From Flavobacteriales bacterium (GTDB lineage Bacteria; Bacteroidota; Bacteroidia; Flavobacteriales; BACL11), in the NCBI GenBank assembly GCA_002712715.1, contig PAUF01000007.1, positions 246,403 through 310,402 on the forward strand: 64,000 nucleotides of DNA, read 5' to 3'. The position numbers were made by a program, and so were the translations under genes. This document shows positions 1 to 10,329 of the stretch, one piece after another. A model generated the notes under the pieces. The model saw nothing but the letters and a program-made list of their open reading frames with translations. It was not told where the DNA came from and ran no database searches. Numbering within the stretch: position 1 is the stretch's first letter; each line of letters begins with the position of its first letter.

Positions 1-647
1 AAGAATTGTTTTATAAGAGCAATACTTCCCATTAAAGAACTAGGATAGTTTTGACTAGATGAACCTTTTTTAAAAGAGAATGCCAATGCTGTTTTAGGGT
101 TTAAAATCACATTACTTTCTTGTTCCTGAGACAGAGAGACTAAAGAAGCGGTTCCTCTTACAATACCATCTTGTTGATGAGTCAGAACTACTCCAAACCC
201 AGATGACAAATAATTTTTTATTTGCTCATTGTTAATTGAAAATTGATCGCATGCGTTTATTTCTGGATGAACAGCTTCATTCCAGTGATATGCCCCTTCT
301 TTATTTGAATCAAATTGTGGATACATGCTTGGTTTTTTCTTAATACTTTTTTTAATACCATAGCTAGAGTATAAATCAATAAAAGATGGATAAATATAGC
401 CCCCATCAAGATTAACAATTATAGCTCCCTTAGGGATTTCAATATTTTCGCCAACATCAATGATTTTATCTTGTTTGACAATTAGTATTCCATTTTCTAT
501 TTGATTTTTGTAATCAATAATTATATATGCATTAGTAAATGCATAAGTTGGATAGAAATTTTTTGATACGCTATTTACAGGAGTCATCTCTTGTGACATC
601 AGGCTGCAACTAATTAGTATAAAAATAAAAAATTCAAGGTTTCTCAT
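1..647 (-). CDS. Amidohydrolase-family secreted protein, N-terminal part only (gene runs off the window edge)
   Basis: The reverse strand is open from an ATG at 647 to the window edge, giving the first 215 residues. It starts with a hydrophobic signal peptide (about residues 1-18, ending near S-L-M-S-Q). Then comes the short beta-rich N-terminal segment typical of metal-dependent amidohydrolases (TNAYIIID...GILIVKQDKIIDVG), followed by a strand ending in GGYIYPSFIDLYS, the place where the family usually has PGFIDxHxH. Here the HxH metal pair is replaced by LYS, so metal binding or catalysis may differ. Bacteroidota often encode secreted imidazolonepropionase-like amidohydrolases of this kind. 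The substrate is unknown and the C-terminal part lies outside the window. Confidence 0.7.
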   Translation of the reverse strand, partial: MRNLEFFIFILISCSLMSQEMTPVNSVSKNFYPTYAFTNAYIIIDYKNQIENGILIVKQDKIIDVGENIEIPKGAIIVNLDGGYIYPSFIDLYSSYGIKKSIKKKPSMYPQFDSNKEGAYHWNEAVHPEINACDQFSINNEQIKNYLSSGFGVVLTHQQDGIVRGTASLVSLSQEQESNVILNPKTALAFSFKKGSSSQNYPSSLMGSIALIKQF

Positions 648-732
648 AAATACTTATAATTAAAGTTGTAAAAATACAATTTTTAAAAAATAAATTTTTG
701 TTTCTTTGCTTCAGAGTTTAATTATTTTGTGA

Positions 733-909
733 ATGAGTTTTCTTAAGCCAAAGTTTATTGTCAAATATACTAAGATTTATAAAGAAGGTGGGTTTAAAGC
801 GGTAGCTAAGGAGGGAGGCTGGACAGTTTTAATTTTATTATTCTTGTTTTTTTTGATTAAAGGTTTATTGTGGTTAATCATTCCATATTTAATTGCTAGG
901 GGAGTATAA
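733..909 (+). CDS. Small single-pass membrane protein, 58 aa, unknown function
   Basis: ATG at 733 to TAA at 907-909 encodes 58 residues: a basic, glycine-containing amphipathic N-terminus (residues 1-30, with KEGGFKAVAKEGGW) followed by one strongly hydrophobic helix (about 31-55). The next gene starts 16 nt downstream on the same strand, suggesting co-transcription. I recognise the general look of a short membrane protein found in flavobacterial genomes but cannot assign a role. The clean start, stop and membrane helix, and the lack of any other gene here, support it being real. Confidence 0.55.
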   Translation: MSFLKPKFIVKYTKIYKEGGFKAVAKEGGWTVLILLFLFFLIKGLLWLIIPYLIARGV

Positions 910-925
910 ATTAAAAATAAATATT

Positions 926-1282
926 ATGAAAACACACGCGTTAAATTTAATTAATAGTTTTTCTTTAATGTCTATAGGACTATGGGGATTGTATGTTTCT
1001 AATGCGCCAACATCTTTAATTCCAGTAGCTTTTGGATTATTTTTGTTTTTATGTTCTGATGGAATAAAGAATGAAAACAAGAAAATTGCTCATATTGCTG
1101 TTTTGTTAACCGTGGTTATTATTGCAGCTTTGTATTTCATGCCTCTTTCTAAGGAGTTAGCTTTAGAAGCTAGCCAGCAGGACAGTAATAAGATTTACAG
1201 ATTATTAGCAATGATTGGAACATCAGTATTAGCTATGATTGGTTTCGTTAAAAGCTTTATCGACGCTAGAAAAAACAAATAA
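926..1282 (+). CDS. Small multi-pass membrane protein, 118 aa, unknown function
   Basis: The ATG at 926 is preferred over an in-frame TTG at 893, because the TTG lies inside the preceding small gene and would add a charged leader. The 118-residue product has hydrophobic segments near residues 11-31, 32-42, 55-77 and 92-112 and a basic C-terminus (DARKNK), consistent with three or four membrane helices. It lies between the 58-aa membrane protein and hflX, all on the same strand with short gaps. No function can be assigned from the sequence. Confidence 0.65.
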   Translation: MKTHALNLINSFSLMSIGLWGLYVSNAPTSLIPVAFGLFLFLCSDGIKNENKKIAHIAVLLTVVIIAALYFMPLSKELALEASQQDSNKIYRLLAMIGTSVLAMIGFVKSFIDARKNK

Positions 1283-1293
1283 TGATTTAAAAT

Positions 1294-2456
1294 TTGAAGG
1301 AAAGAGCTGTTTTAATTGGATTAATAACCAGTGATATTTCCAAAGAACTTATTGAGGAATATTTGTTGGAATTAGCTTTTTTGGCAAAAACAGCGGGAGC
1401 TGATACTATAAAATCCTTTACACAAAAATTACCTCATCCAGATAAATCTACTTTTTTAGGAAAAGGAAAAACAGCTGAGATAAGCGAATTTGTAAAATCT
1501 AATGATATCAGTTTAGTTATATTTGATGATGAGCTGTCTCCTACTCAATTAAGAAATGTAGAAAAAATTTATGGCTGTAAGATTTTAGATCGAAATAATC
1601 TTATTCTAGATATTTTTGCTACTAGAGCGCAAACATCTAAAGCTCGAACTCAAGTAGAGCTTGCTCAATATCAGTATTTGTTGCCAAGACTTACTAGAAT
1701 GTGGACACATTTAGAAAGGCAAAAGGGGGGCATTGGAATGCGAGGACCAGGTGAGACTCAGATCGAAACAGATAGAAGAATTATAAAAGATAAAATTTCT
1801 TTATTAAAAAAGAAAATTAAAAAAATAGATAAGCAAGGTTTTACACAACGCAAACAGAGGCATCAGTTAATAAGGGTTTCTCTAGTAGGATACACAAATG
1901 CAGGGAAATCAACTTTAATGAATCAACTTAGTAAAGCAGAAATTTTTGCTGAGGACAAGCTTTTTGCAACATTAGATACAACAGTTCGAAAAGTTGTAAT
2001 TGAAAATTTACCCTTTTTACTCACAGACACAGTTGGTTTTATCAGAAAACTTCCTCACGAACTTGTTGATTCATTTAAGTCAACTTTAGATGAAGTTAGA
2101 GAATCCGATTTATTATTACATGTAGTAGATATTTCTAATAAGTCTTTTGAAGATCATATTAAAACTGTTGATAAAACTATTTTAGATATAGGAGCTTCTG
2201 ACATTCCATCAATTATAATTTTCAATAAAATTGACAATTATAAATTTGTGGAAAAAGAGGATGATGATTTAACTGAAAAAACAAATGAAAATTATTCTCT
2301 CAAGGATCTAGAGTCTACTTGGATGTCTAAAATTAATACTGAAGTTATTTTCATTTCATCTACTCAAAAATATAATTTTGACATTTTAAGAAATACTTTA
2401 TATAATAAAATAAAGGATTTGCATATAAAAAGATATCCGTATAATAACCTTCTTTA

Positions 2457-2460
<4 letters not shown>
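1294..2460 (+). CDS. hflX: GTPase HflX
   Basis: A 388-residue ribosome-associated GTPase of the HflX family, which binds the 50S subunit and splits stalled ribosomes. The HflX signature GPGETQIETDRR lies at about residues 151-162. The G domain has P-loop GYTNAGKST (199-207), DTVG (245-248) and NKID (311-314). The best start is a TTG at 1294: the upstream ATG at 1283 hits a stop after one sense codon, and the first residues (KERAVLIGL) align with the usual HflX N-terminus. The stop codon overlaps the convergent ABC transporter gene by 4 nt, the TTAG being shared by both ends. Confidence 0.95.
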
Positions 2461-4277
<1,817 letters not shown>

Positions 4278-4282
4278 TGATG

Positions 4283-4290
4283 CAAATGTA
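4283..4290 (-). promoter_or_regulatory. -7 promoter element TACATTTG for the ABC exporter gene
   Basis: Exact match to Bacteroidota TAnnTTTG on the reverse strand. Only 5 nt (CATCA) separate it from the ATG at 4277, so the transcript would have almost no leader. Confidence 0.55.
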
Positions 4291-4311
4291 ATGATAAGAA
4301 AATAGAAAAGC

Positions 4312-4319
4312 TATCTTTG
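4312..4319 (+). promoter_or_regulatory. -7 promoter element TATCTTTG for rbfA
   Basis: TAnnTTTG match ending 4 nt (CAGT) before the rbfA ATG at 4324, divergent from the ABC exporter promoter 21 nt away. Predicts a leaderless or nearly leaderless rbfA mRNA. Confidence 0.6.
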
Positions 4320-4323
4320 CAGT

Positions 4324-4662
4324 ATGGAAACTACACGACAGCAAAAGGTATCTAAGGCTATTTTAAAAGAATTATCTTTTATTTTTCAAAAGGAAACAAG
4401 ACAGTTTTTAGGAAATATTCTAGTGACAATAACATCAGCAAGAGTCTCTCCAGATTTGTCTGTTGCTAAAATATATCTCAGCATTTTCCCAGCAAAGGAT
4501 CCTGATGAATCTTTACAAGTTTTAAATAATAACAAGAAGTATTTTCGAACTATTTTAGCGCAATCTGTAAAAAATCAATTGAGAATTATACCAGAGTTAA
4601 TATTTTACTTGGATGATTCCGCTGAGTATGCTGAGCAAATTGAATCGTTATTAAAAAAATAA
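4324..4662 (+). CDS. rbfA: Ribosome-binding factor A
   Basis: A 112-residue KH-type RbfA that assists late maturation of the 30S subunit and 16S rRNA 5' end. Family features visible: N-terminal TTRQQKVSKAILKELSFIFQ helix, the ITSARVSPDLSVAKIYLSIFP strand pair and the C-terminal RIIPELIFYLDDSAEYAEQIESLL segment. Length is normal. The lolC/E-like gene follows 10 nt downstream, so the two probably form one transcript from the promoter at 4312. Confidence 0.95.
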   Translation: METTRQQKVSKAILKELSFIFQKETRQFLGNILVTITSARVSPDLSVAKIYLSIFPAKDPDESLQVLNNNKKYFRTILAQSVKNQLRIIPELIFYLDDSAEYAEQIESLLKK

Positions 4663-4672
4663 TAATTCAATA

Positions 4673-5890
4673 ATGATATCCTCACTTTATATAGCTCTTA
4701 AATATTTTGGCAATTCAAAAGTCAAACATGTTGTTAATTTAGTATCATACATTTCATGGGTAGGGGTTGCCATAATAACAGCTTGTCTAGTAATTATTTT
4801 ATCTGTAGTCAATGGATTTGAAAAGCAAGTTGTTAAGACTTATAACTCGTATTACCCTGATATTGAAATCAAATCGGTTAACTATAATACATTTGATGCT
4901 GAGAGGTTAACTCATATCTTATTAGAATTAGGAGATCATATTAAGGTATCGTCATCTATTTTAGAAGAAAGAGCTCTTTTATTTTATAATAATGTGAGAG
5001 TTGTTTCTAATATTATTGGGGCTGATAGAAAATATTTGGAGATTTTAACTAACCAAGACACTTCTTTAATTAAAGGTTTTTTAGATGAGAAATCCGAAAC
5101 TTCTATTTTAGGAAACACTTTGATGTTTAGTATTGGAGCAAATGTTTTTGCAACAGATGAGATAGAGTGTTATGTTCCTAAGTCAGAATCAAAAGTGCTA
5201 ACATCTCTAGATGACTTTAAGATATTTTTTGTTCGGCCTACATCGTATATTACTAAGCCCGCTAGAGTTGATGATAACTTTATAATAATGCCATTGACTA
5301 ATGTTCAAAAAATTTTAGATAAAAAAAATCAAATTTCGTCAATTCAAATAGATTTTAATGAGGGCTCAGACCTTACTAACATCAAAGAAAAAATTGCTAG
5401 CATGCTTGAGGAAGAATTTGTAGTCATAACGAAATATGAACAGAATAAATTTCTTTATAAATTGTTAAATTCTGAGAAATTAATTACATTTATAATACTA
5501 ATATTTGTGTTGTTATTAATTTTTTTCAACGTTATAAGCTCTATTAGCATGTTGATTATTCATAAGAAGTCTGATATTAAAATTTTATCTTTTTTAGGAG
5601 CTTCAAAATCCTTTATTCGTTGGGTGTTTTTTTATAAAGGTTTTCTTGGGGTGTTTTTTGGCAGCATTATTGGAATTTCATTTGGGATATTAATTTCTTT
5701 TGTTCAGAGCTATTTTAGCATAATTAAATTCAGGGGAGCTGGAGATGGTTCTTTAATTCCATATCCAATAAATATTTCTTTCTATGATGTTTTTTTAATA
5801 GAACTGATTGTTCTTATAATGGGAACTTGTATTACATTCATTCCTACAATTTTATTAGTAAATAAGATAGTTAGAAAACAAAATCTTTGA
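4673..5890 (+). CDS. FtsX-type ABC permease, LolC/LolE-like (lipoprotein release)
   Basis: A 405-residue permease with the LolC/E/MacB plan: one N-terminal membrane helix (about 20-47, SYISWVGVAIITACLVIILSVVNGFEKQ region), a large periplasmic domain (48-262), then three C-terminal helices (about 265-292, 315-345, 368-397). In the LolCDE complex such permeases work with the LolD ATPase to release outer-membrane lipoproteins. No lolD is in this window, which is normal for Bacteroidota where the ATPase is elsewhere. It follows rbfA by 10 nt. Its last 20 nt overlap the convergent dusB gene. The stop is TGA. Confidence 0.85.
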   Translation: MISSLYIALKYFGNSKVKHVVNLVSYISWVGVAIITACLVIILSVVNGFEKQVVKTYNSYYPDIEIKSVNYNTFDAERLTHILLELGDHIKVSSSILEERALLFYNNVRVVSNIIGADRKYLEILTNQDTSLIKGFLDEKSETSILGNTLMFSIGANVFATDEIECYVPKSESKVLTSLDDFKIFFVRPTSYITKPARVDDNFIIMPLTNVQKILDKKNQISSIQIDFNEGSDLTNIKEKIASMLEEEFVVITKYEQNKFLYKLLNSEKLITFIILIFVLLLIFFNVISSISMLIIHKKSDIKILSFLGASKSFIRWVFFYKGFLGVFFGSIIGISFGILISFVQSYFSIIKFRGAGDGSLIPYPINISFYDVFLIELIVLIMGTCITFIPTILLVNKIVRKQNL

Positions 5891-6863
5891 ATTTCTCTTT
5901 GACCTCTTCTAAAGTTTCAATGATTTCTTGAGTTGATTCGGCAGTTACCATTCTGATGCGATAGTTTTTAAAATTAGGAATTGCTTTAAAATAATTAGTA
6001 TAATGCCTTTTCATTTCGGCAATTCCTAATGTTTCCCCTTTCCATTTAATTGAGTGTATGAGGTGTCTTTTACATGTCTCAATTCTTAAATTTAAGCTGG
6101 GTTTTTTTAAGTAAGTATCGGTTTTCAAGTAGTGCTTTATTTCATTAAAAATCCAAGGATAACCAATTGAAGCTCTGCCAATCATAGCTCCATCAAGTCC
6201 GTAAATGTTTTTCATTTCTTTTGCTCTTTCGGGCGTATTAACATCTCCATTGCCAAATACTGGAATATGCATTCTTGGATTATTTTTAACTTCCGCAATT
6301 AAAGTCCAGTCAGCAACTCCTTTATACATTTGTTTTCTAGTCCTTCCATGAATAGATATTGCTTTTATGCCTACATCTTGAAGTCTTTCAGCTACTTCAA
6401 CAATATGCATTGAGTTTTCATCCCATCCCAACCTAGTTTTAACTGTTACAGGTATTTTTGTTGAATTAACAATCTGCTTAGTCATTTCAACCATTTTTGG
6501 AATATCTCGAAGTATTCCCGCGCCTGCGCCTTTATTTGCAACTTTTTTAACTGGGCATCCGTAATTAATATCAATGATTTCAGGATTTGCTTTTTCACAA
6601 ATTTTGGTAGCTTCTTTCATAGAGTCAATGTTGTTGCCAAAAATTTGAATCCCTATTGGTCTTTCAAAATCATATATATCAAGTTTTTGAGTGCTTTTTT
6701 CAGCATCTCTGATTAATCCTTCAGATGAGATAAACTCAGTGTACATTACATCAGCACCATTTTCTTTACATAAAGCTCTAAATGGAGGATCACTGACATC
6801 TTCCATAGGAGCAAGTAGAAGAGGAAACTCTCCTAATTCTATATTTCCTATTTTTACAGACAT
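5871..6863 (-). CDS. dusB: tRNA-dihydrouridine synthase (DusB type)
   Basis: A 330-residue FMN/NADPH-dependent enzyme that reduces uridines in the tRNA D-loop. Visible family features: LAPMEDVSDPPFR (17-29), TEFISSEGL (42-50), the catalytic-cysteine motif NYGCPVKKVANKGAG (Cys103), HGRTRKQMYKG (172-182) and the FMN-phosphate loop GNGD (204-207). Length is normal. The gene converges on the LolC-like gene with a 20-nt overlap and starts at the ATG at 6863, 7 nt from a -7 promoter box. Confidence 0.93.
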   Translation of the reverse strand: MSVKIGNIELGEFPLLLAPMEDVSDPPFRALCKENGADVMYTEFISSEGLIRDAEKSTQKLDIYDFERPIGIQIFGNNIDSMKEATKICEKANPEIIDINYGCPVKKVANKGAGAGILRDIPKMVEMTKQIVNSTKIPVTVKTRLGWDENSMHIVEVAERLQDVGIKAISIHGRTRKQMYKGVADWTLIAEVKNNPRMHIPVFGNGDVNTPERAKEMKNIYGLDGAMIGRASIGYPWIFNEIKHYLKTDTYLKKPSLNLRIETCKRHLIHSIKWKGETLGIAEMKRHYTNYFKAIPNFKNYRIRMVTAESTQEIIETLEEVKEKFKDFVF

Positions 6864-6870
6864 ATTACTA

Positions 6871-6878
6871 CAAAAATA
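6871..6878 (-). promoter_or_regulatory. -7 promoter element TATTTTTG for dusB
   Basis: TAnnTTTG on the reverse strand, 7 nt upstream of the dusB ATG. Confidence 0.5.
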
Positions 6879-6887
6879 AGTAAACCA

Positions 6888-7775
6888 ATGAAGCTAAAAA
6901 CTTTTTTATTAAATAAATCCCAAGGATTTAAATTAACTTTTTTCTTTGTGATTGTTTTATGTGTAGCTTTTTTTACGTCTCTTTTTATGGGTTTTTTTAT
7001 TGAAGATGACATAAAAAAATTAATCAGCAATATTTTTGATCAAAGGGTTCATATAATAATTAATTTTTTGTTTATACTCATTTTACCAGTGTATATTTTA
7101 TCTTTTTTTGAGAGGACTAGAATGAGTGATTTAGTAGGGCTGAATAGCAACTTTATTAATAAACAAGTTTTATTTTTAATAATGTCAATTATCAGTATCC
7201 AACCTTTTATTGTATACACTGTATATTTAAACTCTGAATTTATATTTTCGGTTTTTAGTCAATTACCTGAAATGATCTCTTTCTTTGAGAAGATGGAAGA
7301 GCAAGCGAATGCATTTATACAGAACTTATTGAATCAGGAAGGTTACCATAATCTAACTATCAATATTGTGTTATTAGCGATTTTGCCTGCAATTGGTGAA
7401 GAGCTATTTTTTAGAGGCATTATTCAGAAAAAACTAACTTATATAATTATTAATCCTCATCTAGCTATTCTAATTACCTCAATTGTTTTTTCAGCTATTC
7501 ATTTGCAGTTTTTTGGATTTCTTCCTCGATTAATTTTAGGATTGGCCTTGGGATACTTTTTTTATTATTCTAAAAATTTATGGATGCCCATATTAGCACA
7601 TTTTACACATAACGCTTTATCCGTATTTGCTTTATTTTTTACGAAACATGAATTGAGTGAGACCCCATTAGAATTAAATGAGGATAATATTAATCTTCCA
7701 CCAGTTTTTGCCAGTATATTCTTTTTTGTGATTTTCTTTTATTTATTTATAAAAGTATATAAAAATGAAAAATAG
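6888..7775 (+). CDS. CPBP-family intramembrane metalloprotease (CAAX protease/bacteriocin-processing)
   Basis: A 295-residue integral membrane protein with about eight hydrophobic segments. The Abi/CPBP glutamic-protease motifs are in order: EELFFRG (171-177, two adjacent glutamates and Arg176), a histidine in FSAIHLQFFG (His205), and HFTHN (His238, Asn242). Such proteins cleave or sense membrane substrates; the substrate here is unknown. Divergent from dusB with a 24-nt gap. It ends exactly where the convergent exbD gene ends (7775/7776), with no room for a terminator. Confidence 0.88.
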   Translation: MKLKTFLLNKSQGFKLTFFFVIVLCVAFFTSLFMGFFIEDDIKKLISNIFDQRVHIIINFLFILILPVYILSFFERTRMSDLVGLNSNFINKQVLFLIMSIISIQPFIVYTVYLNSEFIFSVFSQLPEMISFFEKMEEQANAFIQNLLNQEGYHNLTINIVLLAILPAIGEELFFRGIIQKKLTYIIINPHLAILITSIVFSAIHLQFFGFLPRLILGLALGYFFYYSKNLWMPILAHFTHNALSVFALFFTKHELSETPLELNEDNINLPPVFASIFFFVIFFYLFIKVYKNEK

Positions 7776-8252
7776 CTATTCTCTTTTTTTGGTAGAGTAG
7801 TTAATTTTGAGAGCTTCTGCTTTTCTCAACTGAGTTTTTACTTCGGTTACTATACCCATAGTTACGTCTTCATCTGCTTTTATTGATGTTGTCATTCGAG
7901 AAATGAGCTTCTCATCTTTTTTTGCTTGCTCGTCTTTAACCCACTGATAGATTTTGCTAACATCTTTTCTTCTATATAGTTTATCATCAAGTTGAATACA
8001 AGGAAGTCGTCCAAATTTATCTTGTTGTGATTCTATTGGGCTCCCAATATAAATATAATTTACTAGGGATTTTTTTTCTAATTTTTTCACCTCCGACGCT
8101 TTTGGTTGTGATACAGTCATTTGAAGCGTAACTTCACGCAAAACAGTTGTTACCATAAAAAAGAACAATAGCATAAAGACTATGTCTGGCAATGAAGCTG
8201 TTGAGATTGCCGCCATTTTTTTACCATTATTTCCTTTTTTAAATTTACTCAT
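7776..8252 (-). CDS. ExbD/TolR-family biopolymer transport protein (second copy of operon)
   Basis: A 158-residue ExbD-type protein: short cytoplasmic N-terminus, one membrane helix (about 24-42, LPDIVFMLLFFFMVTTV) with the conserved pore aspartate Asp23, and a periplasmic domain. ExbB/ExbD pairs use the proton gradient to drive TonB-dependent uptake or related envelope work. It is the last gene of the exbB operon and starts 1 nt after the stop of the upstream exbD. Two different ExbD proteins per operon is the common Bacteroidota arrangement. Confidence 0.88.
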   Translation of the reverse strand: MSKFKKGNNGKKMAAISTASLPDIVFMLLFFFMVTTVLREVTLQMTVSQPKASEVKKLEKKSLVNYIYIGSPIESQQDKFGRLPCIQLDDKLYRRKDVSKIYQWVKDEQAKKDEKLISRMTTSIKADEDVTMGIVTEVKTQLRKAEALKINYSTKKRE

Positions 8253-8253
8253 T

Positions 8254-9093
8254 TTAGTTTGCTTTAGTTTCTGCCTCAGAAATTTTCATTGGATACCTTT
8301 TCTTAATATACTCTTGATCACAATTTGGAAGTTGAGAGAACTCCATTCCGTATTTTTCTATTGCATACTCTCTTCTTATTTCGTTATATGCTTGAGTCAG
8401 CAAATTTTGCACTTCTATATATACTTTATAAGATGTGCCTTCTTGATTTTGAAGAGAGACAATAGCTTTTTGAGGATTATCTGAAGACGACTCATCCGCC
8501 AAAGGATTTAATTTATAATTATATTCATATCTAACTTTACCTTTAAAGGGACTTTTCTGCCATGAAATATTTCCTTCATCATCTGTTGTTCTAACTTGCT
8601 TCTTATTTTTATTTAGTTCTTTAATTAAAGGTTCATTTCCGCACAAACCATCACAACTTACAAAAACATCATTTTTCGTCAGGTCACCGTACCAACATCC
8701 ATTAACAACTTTTGCGCATTTATCTTCACTTGGTGCGTATTGAAATTCGCTAATATTTCTTCTGTTATTTATGAATTTCTTTAATTCTTCTAATAGAGGT
8801 TTTTTTGCTCCATTTTCGATGATGTTATATGTCCCTGATGCATCTATTTCTACTTTATTTGTTGGAACTCCCTGTCCAGCTAAAACCTTATTATTTTTAT
8901 TTACAAGAACAACAAATATATTTCTTTTGTGAACTTCAGGCGTTTCAATTTTTTCTTCAGGCATTGGAGGTAGTTTTCTTGAAATACCACTATCAACATC
9001 CATTGTTGTAGTTGCTAAAAAGAAAATAAGTAACAAGAAAGCTATGTCTGCCATCGATCCTGCGTTTATTTCTGGTAATCCTCTTCTTGCCAT
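8254..9093 (-). CDS. ExbD-family protein with a long cysteine-containing periplasmic insert
   Basis: A 279-residue protein with an ExbD N-terminus (INAGSMADIAFLLLIFFLATT, pore aspartate Asp16, membrane helix about 13-30) but nearly twice the length of E. coli ExbD. Residues about 112-205 form a polar insert with cysteines 126, 133, 147 and 151, plus Cys258 near the C-terminus; in the periplasm these could form disulfides. The downstream stretch SSDNPQKAIVSLQNQEGTSY looks like a segment I associate with flavobacterial ExbD, so part of the extension is probably clade-typical. Tight operon with the neighbouring genes (gaps of 1-2 nt). Confidence 0.85.
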   Translation of the reverse strand: MARRGLPEINAGSMADIAFLLLIFFLATTTMDVDSGISRKLPPMPEEKIETPEVHKRNIFVVLVNKNNKVLAGQGVPTNKVEIDASGTYNIIENGAKKPLLEELKKFINNRRNISEFQYAPSEDKCAKVVNGCWYGDLTKNDVFVSCDGLCGNEPLIKELNKNKKQVRTTDDEGNISWQKSPFKGKVRYEYNYKLNPLADESSSDNPQKAIVSLQNQEGTSYKVYIEVQNLLTQAYNEIRREYAIEKYGMEFSQLPNCDQEYIKKRYPMKISEAETKAN

Positions 9094-9095
9094 AT

Positions 9096-10322
9096 TTATA
9101 TGTTTGTATTTATTGTTCTAACAAAATATGCAATCATCCCCCAGACTATTAACAGGCACGCTATTAAAATTAGATACAGGGTCATAGTGATTAATATTCC
9201 TCCAATAGTTCCATCGGAAGAAATTATAGAGAAGCTAACCACTGATATTAATCCTAAAAATGTAAATAGAATTTTTCTAATAAATTTCCAACCTAGATTA
9301 ATAATATTCATAATAATTTTAGTTATTAAACTAACAAAAACCCCTAGTAATGAGGATATTATTGCAATTATAAATACCCCTAATAACATATTTATAATTG
9401 TAGTATTGTAGACGTCATTGAATAGCCAAACATCCCCAATAATCCATCCTATTAAAATAGCTCCGCATATAATCCCAAAAGAAGTCAAAAGTCTTATAAA
9501 ATAAGATGATCCATGGTTAGTAAAATTTTTAATCAGATTTAGTATAATGCTAATAAAAATTCCAATTATAGCTAAAACAAATGTAAAAGTGAATATCCCT
9601 AGTAATGAACTAATGAAACCAGTATCATTCGCATTTATAAAAGTTCTTGTGTCTCCTTGACCAAGAACTACATCAAATTCGCCAAATAACCACAGATCTC
9701 CAATAATCCATCCGAATAAAATAATTAAACCCACCACTCCAAACTTTATAGATGAGATTACCATATGTTTAGCTCCAAAGAATGAGATTTTAGAAAACCA
9801 ACTAATTCCACCAAAACTAATAATGCTTAAGAAAACGGTTACTAATAACATTATAGGATTCCATATAGGCCCCATAATTGAAGTTACTGTTAGTTTTTCG
9901 CTATCATTTATTTCAGGGTTTATTGATTCAGGATTAGTCCAGTGATTCCATTCTAAAGGAACAGCCTCATCTATATTTAAAGCTAATTTAGTCCATTCAT
10001 GTGGTTGAGAAACAAACATTGTCTCATTACATAATTCAAAGAAACTTAGTTTGTTAGGCATATCGGAATTTATAGGATTATTCATAATTAGAATCACATC
10101 TAGAAGAAAAATCCAATATACTAATCCCCATAGTGATCCGAATATTAGCTGTTTTCCAGCCTTTGGGTCTCTACTCTTGATAATAAATCCTGCTGGGAGC
10201 GCGAAAAAAGGAAGCAATCTGGATATTAATCCATAAGGCTTTTTATTCGCTAGATTAACTATAACTGTAGCAAAAATAAATATTAATGCAAGGGATAATA
10301 TTATCCAAAGTATTACAGTCAT
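9096..10322 (-). CDS. Multi-pass membrane protein of the exbB-exbD operon, with internal duplication
   Basis: A 408-residue polytopic membrane protein of unknown function between ExbB and ExbD, a position where Bacteroidota usually carry a conserved membrane protein. The C-terminal half has two repeat units of about 75-80 residues: GWIIGDLWLFGEFD followed by FISSLLGIF... (about 190-265), and GWIIGDVWLFNDVYN followed by NMLLGVF... (about 277-345). A more divergent third unit may follow (350-400). The N-terminal half has two helices and a polar loop (82-150). Gaps to its neighbours are 2 and 7 nt, so it is almost certainly co-expressed with the proton channel. Confidence 0.75.
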   Translation of the reverse strand: MTVILWIILSLALIFIFATVIVNLANKKPYGLISRLLPFFALPAGFIIKSRDPKAGKQLIFGSLWGLVYWIFLLDVILIMNNPINSDMPNKLSFFELCNETMFVSQPHEWTKLALNIDEAVPLEWNHWTNPESINPEINDSEKLTVTSIMGPIWNPIMLLVTVFLSIISFGGISWFSKISFFGAKHMVISSIKFGVVGLIILFGWIIGDLWLFGEFDVVLGQGDTRTFINANDTGFISSLLGIFTFTFVLAIIGIFISIILNLIKNFTNHGSSYFIRLLTSFGIICGAILIGWIIGDVWLFNDVYNTTIINMLLGVFIIAIISSLLGVFVSLITKIIMNIINLGWKFIRKILFTFLGLISVVSFSIISSDGTIGGILITMTLYLILIACLLIVWGMIAYFVRTINTNI

Positions 10323-10329
10323 TTAATTA

